Assembly: GCF_030315915.2 (NCBI RefSeq)
Contig: NZ_CP135990.1
Location: forward strand, 3,348,001-3,412,000
From: Providencia zhijiangensis
GTDB lineage: Bacteria; Pseudomonadota; Gammaproteobacteria; Enterobacterales; Enterobacteriaceae
DNA length: 64,000 nucleotides
Direction: 5' to 3'
The position numbers and the translations under genes are program-made. Positions 18,712 to 27,201 of this stretch are shown piece after piece. How positions within the stretch are numbered: the stretch's first letter is position 1; each line of letters opens with the position of its first letter. Below the pieces are notes generated by a model. It had not been told where the DNA came from. It was given only the letters and a program-made list of their open reading frames with translations, and did no database searches.

Positions 18712-19581
18712 ATGACTATTTCACGAAAAAATCCGATTGGTATCTATGAAAAAGCCCTTCCAAAGCACAGTAGCTGGAGCGAAAAATTAGCTATTGCAAA
18801 GGCGGCGGGATTTGATTTTGTCGAGATGTCGGTTGATGAAACGGACGAGCGTTTAGCCCGTTTAGATTGGAGTTTGGAGCAACGCTTAGAGTTAGTGACT
18901 GCCATCCAAAAAACGCAGGTACGCATTCCAACGATGTGCCTATCAGGTCACCGCCGTTTTCCATTTGGTAGCCATGATGAAGATACCCGTCAAAAAGCCC
19001 GTGAATTAATGACAAAAGCCATTAAATTGGCTCAAGATCTGGGTATTCGTACCATTCAATTGGCTGGCTATGATGTGTATTACGAAGAGCAAGATGAAGG
19101 CACCATTGCCCGCTTTGAAGAAGGCATGAAATGGGTGGCAGAAATTGCCGCCGCGTCTCAGGTGATGTGCGCCGTCGAAATCATGGATACGCCATTTATG
19201 AATTCGATCACTAAATGGCAGGCGCTTGCCGATAAAATTCGCTCACCGTGGTTCCAAGTTTATCCTGATGTCGGTAACTTAACCGCTTGGGGTAGTGATG
19301 TGGCTGCCGAGTTAACCAAAGGCATCGAAAATATTGTTGCTCTGCATCTGAAAGATACCTACGCCGTAACAGACAGTTGCAAAGGTCAATTCCGTGATGT
19401 GCCATTTGGCGAAGGTTGTGTGGATTTCGTGGCACTGTTCAAGCAGCTTAAGCAGCTAAATTATCGCGGTACTTTCTTAATTGAAATGTGGACAGAAAAA
19501 GCCGATGAACCGCTGATTGAAATCATCAAGGCGCGCCATTGGATTGAAGATAAAATGCAGCAAGCGGGCTGGGAAAACTAA
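18712..19581 (+). CDS. L-ribulose/L-xylulose-5-phosphate 3-epimerase (UlaE/SgbU family)
   Basis: A 289-residue xylose-isomerase-like TIM barrel. It matches UlaE/SgbU along its length: NPIGIYEKALPKHSSW, FVEMSVDETDERLARLDW, CLSGHRRFPFGSHD, QLAGYDVYYE, VEIMDTPFMNS, YPDVGNLTAWG, HLKDTYAV, GEGCVDF and LIEMWTEK. Metal ligands are expected at the Glu, Asp, His and Glu of these motifs. It interconverts L-xylulose 5-phosphate and L-ribulose 5-phosphate and so links the kinase next door to the 4-epimerase at 11.7 kb. AGGAG after its stop starts the kinase. Confidence 0.93.
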   Translation: MTISRKNPIGIYEKALPKHSSWSEKLAIAKAAGFDFVEMSVDETDERLARLDWSLEQRLELVTAIQKTQVRIPTMCLSGHRRFPFGSHDEDTRQKARELMTKAIKLAQDLGIRTIQLAGYDVYYEEQDEGTIARFEEGMKWVAEIAAASQVMCAVEIMDTPFMNSITKWQALADKIRSPWFQVYPDVGNLTAWGSDVAAELTKGIENIVALHLKDTYAVTDSCKGQFRDVPFGEGCVDFVALFKQLKQLNYRGTFLIEMWTEKADEPLIEIIKARHWIEDKMQQAGWEN

Positions 19582-19591
19582 GGAGCCGACA

Positions 19592-21064
19592 ATGAGCACA
19601 TTTTTCATGGGTGTCGACCTTGGGGGCACCGTGATCAAAGCTGGGATCTACAGCCCTGATGGCCAAGAGCTAGTGGTTGCTGAGCACCCTTTTCCCACTG
19701 AAAGCCCGCAAGCTGGGTTTAGCGAACGTAATATGGAAACCCTGTGGCAAGTCACCTGCAGCGTGATCCGTGAAGCCATCGCTAAGAGCCAATTGTCTGC
19801 CTCACAAATCGCAGGGGTCAGCTTTTCCTCGCATGGCAAAGGGCTATATTTACTGGATAAACACGGAAAACCCGTCAGAAACGGCATTGTTTCTTCGGAT
19901 TCCCGCGCACAAGCGATTGTCACCCAATGGCACCAAAATGGTACCTCAGAACAAGCCTATCCCCTTAGCTTGCAGCAACTTTGGGCATCGCACCCCGTTG
20001 CCCTGCTAAATTGGTTAAAACAATATGAGCCAGACAGCTATCGCGATGGTCGCTATGTTTTGATGGTTCACGACTATATTCGTTATCGATTAACTGACCA
20101 GCTCACTTGCGAAGAGACCAATATTTCTGGCAGCCAGTTATATAACCCGACCACTTCCAGTTATGACCCTAAACTCTGTGAATTGTTTGGTATTGAAGAG
20201 GCTAACGACAAACTCGCACCTGTGATTAATTCTGCACAGTCAACAGGCTGCGTCACGACTCATGCCGCAAATGAGTGCGGTCTTAAAGAAGGTACGCCAG
20301 TATTTGGCGGGTTCTTCGATGTGGTCGGAGCCGCGTTGTCATCGGGGGTCAGCCAAAAAGATAAACTCAGTGCTGTCGCTGGAACCTGGACTATCTCCAC
20401 ACGAGTTTTCGATAAAATCATGCCTGCGGATTACCCATATGTGTGGGGAAAATACTGTATTCCGGGAACCTATTTTGTTCATGAAGGCAGCCCAACCTCA
20501 GCCAGTAATCTCGCTTGGTTCACAAGACACTTTTTCGACCAACGCTTGCAAGATTACAAAGTACTCAATGCTTGTGTTGCCGAAGGGGCAACACGGCAAA
20601 ACGATATTCTATTTTTCCCTTGGTTATATGGTTCTAACTACCACAGTAACCTGCATGGCGGGCTACTCGGGTTAAGCTCCCATCATACTGAAGGGGATAT
20701 TGCCTACGCCATTTATCAGGGAATTGTATTTTCTCATTTGCTGCATCAAGACCGTATTGTGGGCATTGATGACTGCACTCAAGCTATCCGCTTTACCGGT
20801 GGCCCAACCAATTCAGCGTTGTGGATGCAGATGTTCTGTGATGCCAGTAATTTGCCTCTTGAAGTGGTTGATGTTCAGCAGTCAGGCTGCCAAGCCGCCG
20901 CGCTGTGCGCCGCTGTCGGTTCTGGGTATTATTCGGGGTTTGATACCGCGATTGCATCCAGCACGCCAAAAATCACTGCCTATCAACCGAACCCTATTGC
21001 TCATCAACAGCTACGGGATAAGTTTGCGCGCTTTAAAGCAGTGGCAGATGCATTGAGTTGCTAA
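19592..21064 (+). CDS. FGGY-family carbohydrate kinase, L-xylulose kinase (LyxK)-like
   Basis: A 490-residue kinase. The ATG at 19592 has AGGAG 6 bases upstream; an in-frame start inside the epimerase is rejected. The N-terminal phosphate loop is MGVDLGGTVIKAGIY, and the C-terminal adenosine motif is RFTGGPTNSALWMQMFCDA. Other stretches follow E. coli LyxK closely (GKGLYLLDKHGKPV, CEETNISGSQLYN, FVHEGSPTSASNLAWF, LYGSN). It would phosphorylate L-xylulose to L-xylulose 5-phosphate. It is the last gene of the operon. Substrate specificity inside FGGY families cannot be proven from sequence. Confidence 0.87.
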   Translation: MSTFFMGVDLGGTVIKAGIYSPDGQELVVAEHPFPTESPQAGFSERNMETLWQVTCSVIREAIAKSQLSASQIAGVSFSSHGKGLYLLDKHGKPVRNGIVSSDSRAQAIVTQWHQNGTSEQAYPLSLQQLWASHPVALLNWLKQYEPDSYRDGRYVLMVHDYIRYRLTDQLTCEETNISGSQLYNPTTSSYDPKLCELFGIEEANDKLAPVINSAQSTGCVTTHAANECGLKEGTPVFGGFFDVVGAALSSGVSQKDKLSAVAGTWTISTRVFDKIMPADYPYVWGKYCIPGTYFVHEGSPTSASNLAWFTRHFFDQRLQDYKVLNACVAEGATRQNDILFFPWLYGSNYHSNLHGGLLGLSSHHTEGDIAYAIYQGIVFSHLLHQDRIVGIDDCTQAIRFTGGPTNSALWMQMFCDASNLPLEVVDVQQSGCQAAALCAAVGSGYYSGFDTAIASSTPKITAYQPNPIAHQQLRDKFARFKAVADALSC

Positions 21065-21073
21065 CTATAAATT

Positions 21074-21103
21074 GCCTCCCTTAACGTTCATCGGAAGGGA
21101 GGC
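21074..21103 (+). terminator. Hairpin after the kinase gene
   Basis: GCCTCCCTT (21074-21082) and AAGGGAGGC (21095-21103) form a perfect 9-bp stem 10 bases after the kinase stop. The T run is poor (ATAACCCATTTTCC), so termination may be partial or helped by Rho. Confidence 0.65.
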
Positions 21104-22044
21104 ATAACCCATTTTCCTAACCAATTATCCCTCTCATTGTATATATATTTATCTGATAGCCAGACTTTAATATTTAATTTAACATTTCATTAACCATTCT
21201 TCATTAGCTTAAAAATACATCAAATGTTAAATACTAAAATAAATGAAATTTTTCCAAATTAATTAATTTGAACAAATTATCAGCAAGATAAAAAAATAAA
21301 TTTGCTCTTAATGTGAAAAATGAAAATGCAAAAAATCAGCATAAATAAAATCATTACATTTAGTGATGTTAATAACTGCATTTAAATATGAGCAATTAAC
21401 AACCGAATACTCTCAAGAAGGGTGTGGGATTTATTTAGATTAAGGATTGGAAGCAAAAAAATCATCAAATAAATAATTAACCTATTATGTTAATAAAATC
21501 ACAGTAAAAATAAAAAATCATACTTTTCATATTGATATAAATAAAAATTCGCATAGATCAGAAAATAATCATCTATAAAACCCTCAATAAATATACGGTA
21601 CGACTAAACGGAAATTAATTGAGCGCCAATCCATCAAGTGATTATAAAATAGCTAAAAAATTTAACTTAATCTTTATTTTTTGAGGTAAAAAACAAAATC
21701 AAACTTAATCTAAATTCAGCATAATCAACTGATATTAATTATTTAGCCTTGCTTCAATTTAACCACTAAAACATTTACCTTATCTGAAATTTAGATATTT
21801 ACACCTGTACACTTTTTCTGACATTAACAATTAAAATTATCAATTTCTGCTATTGATAAAATAATCCAAATTGCGACAAACCCCCAACAACACTGACCAG
21901 ATCAAATAACCCACTCAAACTTTTCACTCAATTTTATTAACAAATCCTTTCGATACTTAACAATTTCAAAATATATGATAAGATCATCATCTCAATTTGA
22001 AATTATTTACTATATAAAAAACAAGATTGTTATTGAGGTTATAG
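21104..22044. other. 940-bp gene-free, very AT-rich region before the deaminase gene
   Basis: No frame with coding character in either direction and no tRNA-like structure. Runs of A and T are phased throughout (for example 21290-21330 and 21480-21560), so curved DNA and H-NS binding are plausible. It must contain the deaminase promoter close to 22044. The only strong element seen is the ribosome binding site GAGGT 7 bases before the deaminase ATG. Confidence 0.5.
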
Positions 22045-23463
22045 ATGAAAATCTCGAGAAGAAAACTATTATTAGGGGTTGGTGCTGCTGGTGTTATTGC
22101 TGGGGGCGCAGCTGTTGTCCCTATGATCCGCAGAGAAGGTCGTTTTGAAGCTACGCCATCACGCGTACCTGCAGTCGCGGGTACCGAGGGTAAATTACCA
22201 GCATCTGCTGATGCGGTCGTTATCGGTGCTGGTCTGCAAGGTATCATGACTGCGATTAACCTGAAAGAGCGCGGCTTAAACGTTGTTATCTGTGAAAAAG
22301 GCGTTGTCGGCGGCGAGCAATCTGGTCGCGCATACAGCCAGATCATCAGCTATAAAACCTCCCCAGCTATTTTCCCATTACACCACTACGGAAAAATTCA
22401 ATGGCTCGGCATGAACGAAAAAATCGGTGCTGATACTAGCTACCGTGTTCAAGGCCGTGTTGAAGTTCCTTCAAGCGAAGAAGATCTGGAAGTTGCAAGA
22501 GCGTGGATCAAATCTGCGTCTGAAAACCCAGGTTTCGATACCCCGCTGAGAACCCGTATGATCGAAGGTCAAGAACTGGCTAATCGTCTGGTTGGTGCTC
22601 AATCTCCATGGAAAATTGGTGGTTTTGAAGAAGATTCTGGTAGCCTTGACCCAGAAACTGTTACCCCAGCAATGGCTAACTACGCAAAATCAATTGGTAT
22701 TCCAATCTACCTGAATTGCGCAGTTCGTGGCTTAGAAACTGCAGGCGGTAAAATTTCTGACGTTGTCACTGAAAAAGGTGCAATCAAAACCTCTCAAGTC
22801 GTTCTGACTGGTGGTATTTGGTCACGTCTGTTCATGGGTAACTTAGGTGTTGATGTCCCTACTCTGAACGTTTACCTGTCTCAACAGCGTATTACTGGCG
22901 TTCCAGGCGCACCAAAAGGTAACGTCCACCTGCCAAACGGTATCCACTTCCGCGAACAAGCAGACGGTACTTACGCGGTTGCACCACGTATCTTCACCAG
23001 CTCTATCGTAAAAGATAGCTTCCTGTTAGGACCACGCTTCCTGCACGTATTAGGCGGCGGCGAATTACCATTAGAATTCTCTATCGGTAAAGACCTGTTC
23101 AACTCATTCACTATGGCAACTTCTTGGAACTTAGACGAGAAGACTCCATTCGAAGAGTTCCGTACAGCAACTAACACGCCAAACAACGACCACTTAGATG
23201 GCGTTCTTGAGCGTCTGAGAAAAGAATTCCCAGTATTTAAAGAATCTAAAGTTGTTGAACGTTGGGGCGGTACCGTTTCTCCAACTGATGACGAGATTCC
23301 AATCATTTCTAAAGTTGAACAGTACCCAGGTCTGGTTATCAATACCGCGACTGGTTGGGGTATGACTGAAAGCCCGGCGGCTGGTCGATTAACTGCTGAA
23401 TTGTTAATGGACGAGAAGACATTTATCGATCCAACGCCTTATAAACTGTCTCGTTTTAACTAA
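22045..23463 (+). CDS. Membrane-bound L-amino acid deaminase (Proteeae LAAD)
   Basis: A 472-residue flavoprotein. The N-terminus has a twin-arginine-like patch and one membrane helix (SRRKLLLGVGAAGVIAGGAAVV, residues 4-25), so the catalytic domain faces the periplasm. The FAD Rossmann motif is VIGAGLQGIMTAINLKERG (about residues 60-80), and the C-terminal FAD stretch is INTATGWGMTESPAAG. Proteus/Providencia LAADs oxidise L-amino acids such as phenylalanine to alpha-keto acids with ammonia release, passing electrons to the respiratory chain rather than making peroxide (family knowledge). This is the basis of the phenylalanine-deaminase test for the tribe. A RidA-like gene follows 85 bp downstream. 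Confidence 0.95.
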   Translation: MKISRRKLLLGVGAAGVIAGGAAVVPMIRREGRFEATPSRVPAVAGTEGKLPASADAVVIGAGLQGIMTAINLKERGLNVVICEKGVVGGEQSGRAYSQIISYKTSPAIFPLHHYGKIQWLGMNEKIGADTSYRVQGRVEVPSSEEDLEVARAWIKSASENPGFDTPLRTRMIEGQELANRLVGAQSPWKIGGFEEDSGSLDPETVTPAMANYAKSIGIPIYLNCAVRGLETAGGKISDVVTEKGAIKTSQVVLTGGIWSRLFMGNLGVDVPTLNVYLSQQRITGVPGAPKGNVHLPNGIHFREQADGTYAVAPRIFTSSIVKDSFLLGPRFLHVLGGGELPLEFSIGKDLFNSFTMATSWNLDEKTPFEEFRTATNTPNNDHLDGVLERLRKEFPVFKESKVVERWGGTVSPTDDEIPIISKVEQYPGLVINTATGWGMTESPAAGRLTAELLMDEKTFIDPTPYKLSRFN

Positions 23464-23485
23464 TTAAAACGAAACACAATTAGAT

Positions 23486-23522
23486 GGAACCTATCGAGCC
23501 CCTTACGGTCTTAATAGGTTCC
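23486..23522 (+). other. Inverted repeat between deaminase and RidA-like genes
   Basis: GGAACCTAT (23486-23494) and ATAGGTTCC (23514-23522) form a perfect 9-bp stem with a 19-base loop. No strong T run follows, so it may act as a partial terminator or mRNA stabiliser. It leaves open whether the RidA-like gene is co-transcribed. Confidence 0.5.
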
Positions 23523-23547
23523 TACTTTCATATATAAAGGAGTTATT

Positions 23548-24051
23548 ATGCGCTACAAAACTTTACTGCTTTCCTTACCTTTAGTTTTAGGTGTAGCAAC
23601 TGCAAACGCAGCAGACGATGTGAAACGTGTTCCAGTTAAAGGTTTCCCAATCGCTGAATCAGTAGAAATCAGCGCGAACAACAGCCTCATCTTCCTGAGC
23701 GGGAAAGTTCCTTCTAAAATCTCTAAAGATGCTCCAGAAGGCGTTTTAGAGTCTTACGGTAACACTGAAGTACAAACAATCAACGTTCTGAAACAAATTC
23801 AAGCGACTCTGGGTGAAATGGGTCTGACTATGAATGACGTTGTTAAAATGCAAGTTTTCTTAGTTGGTGGTGATGAAACTAAAGGAACTATGGACTTCGC
23901 TGGCTTCATGGCTGGCTACAACAAGTTCTATGAAACTGAAAAAGTGACCAATCTGCCAGCTCGTTCTACCTTCCAAGTCGCTAAACTGGCTAACCCAGCT
24001 TGGAGAGTGGAAATTGAAGTAACCGCAGTTCGCCCAGCAGCTAAAAAATAA
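23548..24051 (+). CDS. Exported RidA-family (YjgF/YER057c/UK114) protein
   Basis: A 167-residue protein with a clear Sec signal peptide (MRYKTLLLSLPLVLGVATANA, cleavage before ADDV) and AAGGAG before the ATG. The mature part is a RidA-like fold with the conserved arginine in LPARSTFQVAKL and the tail WRVEIEVTAVRP. RidA proteins hydrolyse reactive enamine/imine intermediates to keto acids and ammonia; most are cytosolic. Placed right after a deaminase that releases 2-imino acids at the periplasmic face, this one could finish that reaction outside the membrane (inference). Its imine-deaminase activity is untested. Confidence 0.88.
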   Translation: MRYKTLLLSLPLVLGVATANAADDVKRVPVKGFPIAESVEISANNSLIFLSGKVPSKISKDAPEGVLESYGNTEVQTINVLKQIQATLGEMGLTMNDVVKMQVFLVGGDETKGTMDFAGFMAGYNKFYETEKVTNLPARSTFQVAKLANPAWRVEIEVTAVRPAAKK

Positions 24052-24072
24052 TTTTTAACTGACAACGAACGC

Positions 24073-24136
24073 CTAAAACGGCCGACTATTTATTTCCGCT
24101 TTGGCTTGGAAGTAAACATTAGCGGCCGTTTTTGTT
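24073..24136 (+). terminator. Terminator after the RidA-like gene
   Basis: AAAACGGCCG (24075-24084) pairs with CGGCCGTTTT (24123-24132), followed by TTTGTTTT. The 38-base loop is long but the stem is GC-rich and the tail is good. Confidence 0.7.
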
Positions 24137-24257
24137 TTCCTGCTATTTGCCACCCTTCTCTTTTATTACCATCCACATTACTATTGTTCTTCCTTGATAA
24201 ATACTTGCATCGTATTCACCTCATATTTGAATACGCTGAAACACTGGTAGGAAGGCT

Positions 24258-25724
24258 ATGATTAAAGAATCTCTCAAGATCCACGGTAAAAAGCAGTTTG
24301 AAATCAAACAGCAAGTCTTTTTTCCTCGGAAATCAAAAGAGATCCGCTACCAAGTTGAAACCTTCTTCTTTCTTCCAGCATCGATGCAAGTTAACCCAGA
24401 TCTCTACACCCCTTCAAATCTTCAGCGCAGCTTAAAAAACTATATTCGACTGCGAGCCCCTACAATACAGCTCTCTTCTATTCCCGCAGAAGGTGGGTTA
24501 GTTGATGAATTGAAAAGCTGGTTGGAACGGCTAGATCCTGAATTACCCCCAACATTAGATGAATATGAAAACCATCTAAAACGCTTTGCACTCACCTTTA
24601 AGCGCAGCGTACGGCTAACCCTGAAGATGGTCGCTCAGAACTCTCAACGACAAACTGAGGAGTATATAACGGGGATGCTGGCAGACATTGAGCATGGGCT
24701 CAAACGCTATCGAGAACTCAGCGCCTATGCTGCCCCCATTGAGAGCGTGATTCAATCCAACGCTTTCGCCTATTGCGATGAGTTTATGTCCCATTACACC
24801 CTGTTTTACTTACAGGATTTATTAAAAGACAAACAGCTTCCTCTGCGCGATGAAATTCGCCATCTGTGGTATCAAGAAATGCGTTACTTGAAAAAGCTAG
24901 CCCCTGATAGCTTTCCACATGATGAAAACGACGCGGAAATGGTCACTTACCGCCGCAATTTGCTGAAAAAATATATTAATCGCTACCTCTACTTAGAGAT
25001 CCGCCACAAACGAGGTCTTCCCCTACTTTTGCACTCTATTTATGGTATTGCAGCCGCAATTTCGATGATTTTCGCCACATTTATCGCTTTTATGTGGCAA
25101 GGTAAATACGGTGCGCTCAGCGCCAATTTATTCTTAGCGATGGTGATTGGTTATATCTTTAAAGATCGTTTAAAAGAGATTGGACGAGAACAGCTATACC
25201 GTCTGTTTCAACGCTGGATCCCCGACCGCCAATTACGTATTTATCGGGAAGGAGTCAAAGAGCCGGTTGGGGTTTGTAAGGAATCATTCCGCTTTCTGAA
25301 AGAAAGCACCCTATCACCAGATATTCATGAAATGCGACAAAAATCCCACTGGGTAAATTTGGTCAATGTACAGCGCGTGGAAGATATTCTGTATTATCGC
25401 AAGGATGTCACCTTGCACAGCCATTCTGCGGCCTTTATGCAGACTCAATCGTCCATTGTGGATATTACGCGGGTTAATATTTCAGACTTTTTGAAATATC
25501 TCGATATTAGCTATGAAGAGTTGATGGTGAATGATGATGAACCCGTGATTATGGGCGAAAAGGTTTATCATATTTACCTGTGCCGCCGCGTCATCATGAA
25601 TAAGAAAGCCTACAATGAATTAGCACGTTTAGTGGTGAATGCTGATGGTATTAAACGCCTTGAAATTCTTCAGCCGCTGGATGAGCTAGACAGCGACGAA
25701 GATATTACGATCCCGCCGCAATAA
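24258..25724 (+). CDS. Uncharacterised membrane protein
   Basis: A 488-residue protein that I do not recognise. The N-terminal 250 residues look cytosolic and helical, with a beta-rich opening (QFEIKQQVFFPRKSKEIRYQVETFFFLP). Two close membrane helices follow at roughly 262-282 (LLLHSIYGIAAAISMIFATFIAFMW) and 290-308 (ALSANLFLAMVIGYIF). About 180 more residues follow, probably also cytosolic, ending in an acidic tail. The arrangement suggests a hairpin-anchored protein with two soluble lobes. Start: GGAAGG lies a few bases before the ATG. It is flanked by terminators on both sides, so it is monocistronic. No function is proposed. Confidence 0.75.
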   Translation: MIKESLKIHGKKQFEIKQQVFFPRKSKEIRYQVETFFFLPASMQVNPDLYTPSNLQRSLKNYIRLRAPTIQLSSIPAEGGLVDELKSWLERLDPELPPTLDEYENHLKRFALTFKRSVRLTLKMVAQNSQRQTEEYITGMLADIEHGLKRYRELSAYAAPIESVIQSNAFAYCDEFMSHYTLFYLQDLLKDKQLPLRDEIRHLWYQEMRYLKKLAPDSFPHDENDAEMVTYRRNLLKKYINRYLYLEIRHKRGLPLLLHSIYGIAAAISMIFATFIAFMWQGKYGALSANLFLAMVIGYIFKDRLKEIGREQLYRLFQRWIPDRQLRIYREGVKEPVGVCKESFRFLKESTLSPDIHEMRQKSHWVNLVNVQRVEDILYYRKDVTLHSHSAAFMQTQSSIVDITRVNISDFLKYLDISYEELMVNDDEPVIMGEKVYHIYLCRRVIMNKKAYNELARLVVNADGIKRLEILQPLDELDSDEDITIPPQ

Positions 25725-25744
25725 TATTTCTATGCACTAAAACA

Positions 25745-25773
25745 AAGATGGCGGCATTATTTGCCGCCATCTT
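25745..25773. terminator. Bidirectional terminator between the membrane protein gene and the toxin gene
   Basis: AAGATGGCGGC (25745-25755) and GCCGCCATCTT (25763-25773) form an 11-bp stem with a 7-base loop between two convergent genes. The flanking A and T runs are short. Confidence 0.75.
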
Positions 25774-25777
25774 ATCA

Positions 25778-26101
25778 TTAACTCATCCAAATCAAATCAG
25801 CTTTAGTCCGTTTTTTCTGATTATCATAGAAGTTTTCATGAGAACCAATAGTGAGTAAATATAACTCTAATTTTGATGAAACCCATGAATATCCCAACAA
25901 TGCAGTCAATTCATTAAGCCGAAATTTATGAACTCTAAGGTAGCTTAAATCCCCTTTTTTTTGCTCACCAATTAACGGATTTTTAATGATTTTATCAATT
26001 TCGTCTTCCACAATTTTGGCATCATGGTCAGACATTTTCTTCAATGATTTTTCAAACCTAGCTGATTGATAAACATCAATCTCGTTTTGTTCTTCTGACA
26101 T
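25778..26101 (-). CDS. Type II toxin, RelE/ParE superfamily-like
   Basis: A 107-residue protein with a RelE/ParE-like pattern: an N-terminal helix (ARFEKSLKKMSDHDAKIVEDEIDKI), then strands (DLSYLRVHKFRLNELTALLGYSWV; LELYLLTIGSHENFYDN). It would either cleave mRNA at the ribosome or inhibit gyrase, depending on subfamily, and the sequence does not decide which. It is encoded just after an antitoxin gene with a 26-bp overlap, antitoxin first, as is usual. It probably represses its own promoter together with the antitoxin. Confidence 0.8.
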   Translation of the reverse strand: MSEEQNEIDVYQSARFEKSLKKMSDHDAKIVEDEIDKIIKNPLIGEQKKGDLSYLRVHKFRLNELTALLGYSWVSSKLELYLLTIGSHENFYDNQKKRTKADLIWMS

Positions 26102-26306
26102 ATCGAGATACCTTGTTATTCTCGACTTCAGCTTTTGCTAAAAGCATTTCTTCGATAAAGCTATAAGGTAGATCAGGGTTTTCTTCAGCAATCCTGCCAA
26201 TTTTCGCCCAATGTTCAATTTGCTTAGGAACACTTCTGCTTTTCGCTTCAGCGTGAATTTTAGCATCAGACACAAAGTCATCATCTAATCTGACTGAAAT
26301 GGCCAT
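26076..26306 (-). CDS. Type II antitoxin, ribbon-helix-helix-like
   Basis: A 76-residue protein starting MAISVRLDDDFVSDAKIHAE at 26306; the upstream ATG at 26315 would add only MNI. The N-terminal strand plus helices fit a ribbon-helix-helix or ParD-like DNA-binding domain (VRLDDDFVSDAKIHAEAKSRSVPKQIEHWAKIGR). The charged C-terminal tail (EVENNKVSRYVRRTKRD) would bind the toxin. It overlaps the toxin gene, so the two are translationally coupled. Confidence 0.8.
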   Translation of the reverse strand: MAISVRLDDDFVSDAKIHAEAKSRSVPKQIEHWAKIGRIAEENPDLPYSFIEEMLLAKAEVENNKVSRYVRRTKRD

Positions 26307-26444
26307 AATGTTCACCTACTCACAAAAGATTAACCACAAGACAGAAAGTCTCATTTGTCACCAATGCTAGTTCAAAAAAACACCTTTTGCAACAATTTGT
26401 CGCGTAACGAAATCTTTAATCGCCTTATTTTATTCTAATAAAAA

Positions 26445-27200
26445 TCAGTAATACAGCGCGATACGTTGTCCATCCAGTTCTTTGACTTCCAGCGGCGTAT
26501 CGAAAATTTCCTCTAAAATCTCGGATTTCATGATCTCTTGAGGCTCGCCGTGGTAAGACAAACGCCCATTTCGCAGCGCCACGATATAGTCTGAATACAC
26601 TGAAGCAAAGTTAATATCGTGGATCACCAGAATGATGGTTTTACCTAGCTCATCCGCCGCACGGCGCAGTAATTTCATCATGATCACCGCGTGCTTCATA
26701 TCCAAGTTATTCAGTGGTTCATCCAGCAGCACATATTCGGTATCTTGGCATAGCACCATCGCCACATACGCGCGCTGTCGCTGGCCACCTGAAAGCTCAT
26801 CAAGATAACGATGACGAAATTCTGTTAAGTTCAAAAATGCCAGAGACTCGTCGATTTTCTGTTTATCATCCAGTGTTAAGCGCCCTTTGGTATAAGGATA
26901 ACGCCCGAAACCAACCAGCTCTTCCACCGTTAAGCGGCTAGCAAATTGGTTTTCTTGGCGAAGTACCGATAAGCAGGTAGCGAGTTGGTCGCTTGGTGTG
27001 GTCGAGACATCCAAGTTATTCACTTTGACATAACCGTGATCAGCCGATAGTAAGCGACCAATAATCGACAACAGCGTTGATTTCCCTGCACCATTTGGAC
27101 CGATGATTGAAGTGACACCGCTATTTTTAATATTGGCTGTAACGTTATCTAAGACCTTAGTATCTTGATAACTTTTCGATATCTGATGAATTTCAATCAT
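26445..27200 (-). CDS. Siderophore ABC transporter ATP-binding protein (FecE/CeuD family)
   Basis: A 251-residue ATPase with Walker A GPNGAGKST (about residues 35-43), signature LSGGQRQRAYVAMVL, Walker B YVLLDEPLNNLD and switch VIHDINFAS. It sits at the end of a four-gene operon (binding lipoprotein, two permeases, ATPase) on the minus strand, 1 bp after the second permease gene. Subfamily features resemble catecholate-type importers such as CeuD/FatE/VctC; the precise siderophore is not determined. Confidence 0.92.
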   Translation of the reverse strand: MIEIHQISKSYQDTKVLDNVTANIKNSGVTSIIGPNGAGKSTLLSIIGRLLSADHGYVKVNNLDVSTTPSDQLATCLSVLRQENQFASRLTVEELVGFGRYPYTKGRLTLDDKQKIDESLAFLNLTEFRHRYLDELSGGQRQRAYVAMVLCQDTEYVLLDEPLNNLDMKHAVIMMKLLRRAADELGKTIILVIHDINFASVYSDYIVALRNGRLSYHGEPQEIMKSEILEEIFDTPLEVKELDGQRIALYY

Positions 27201-27201
27201 A

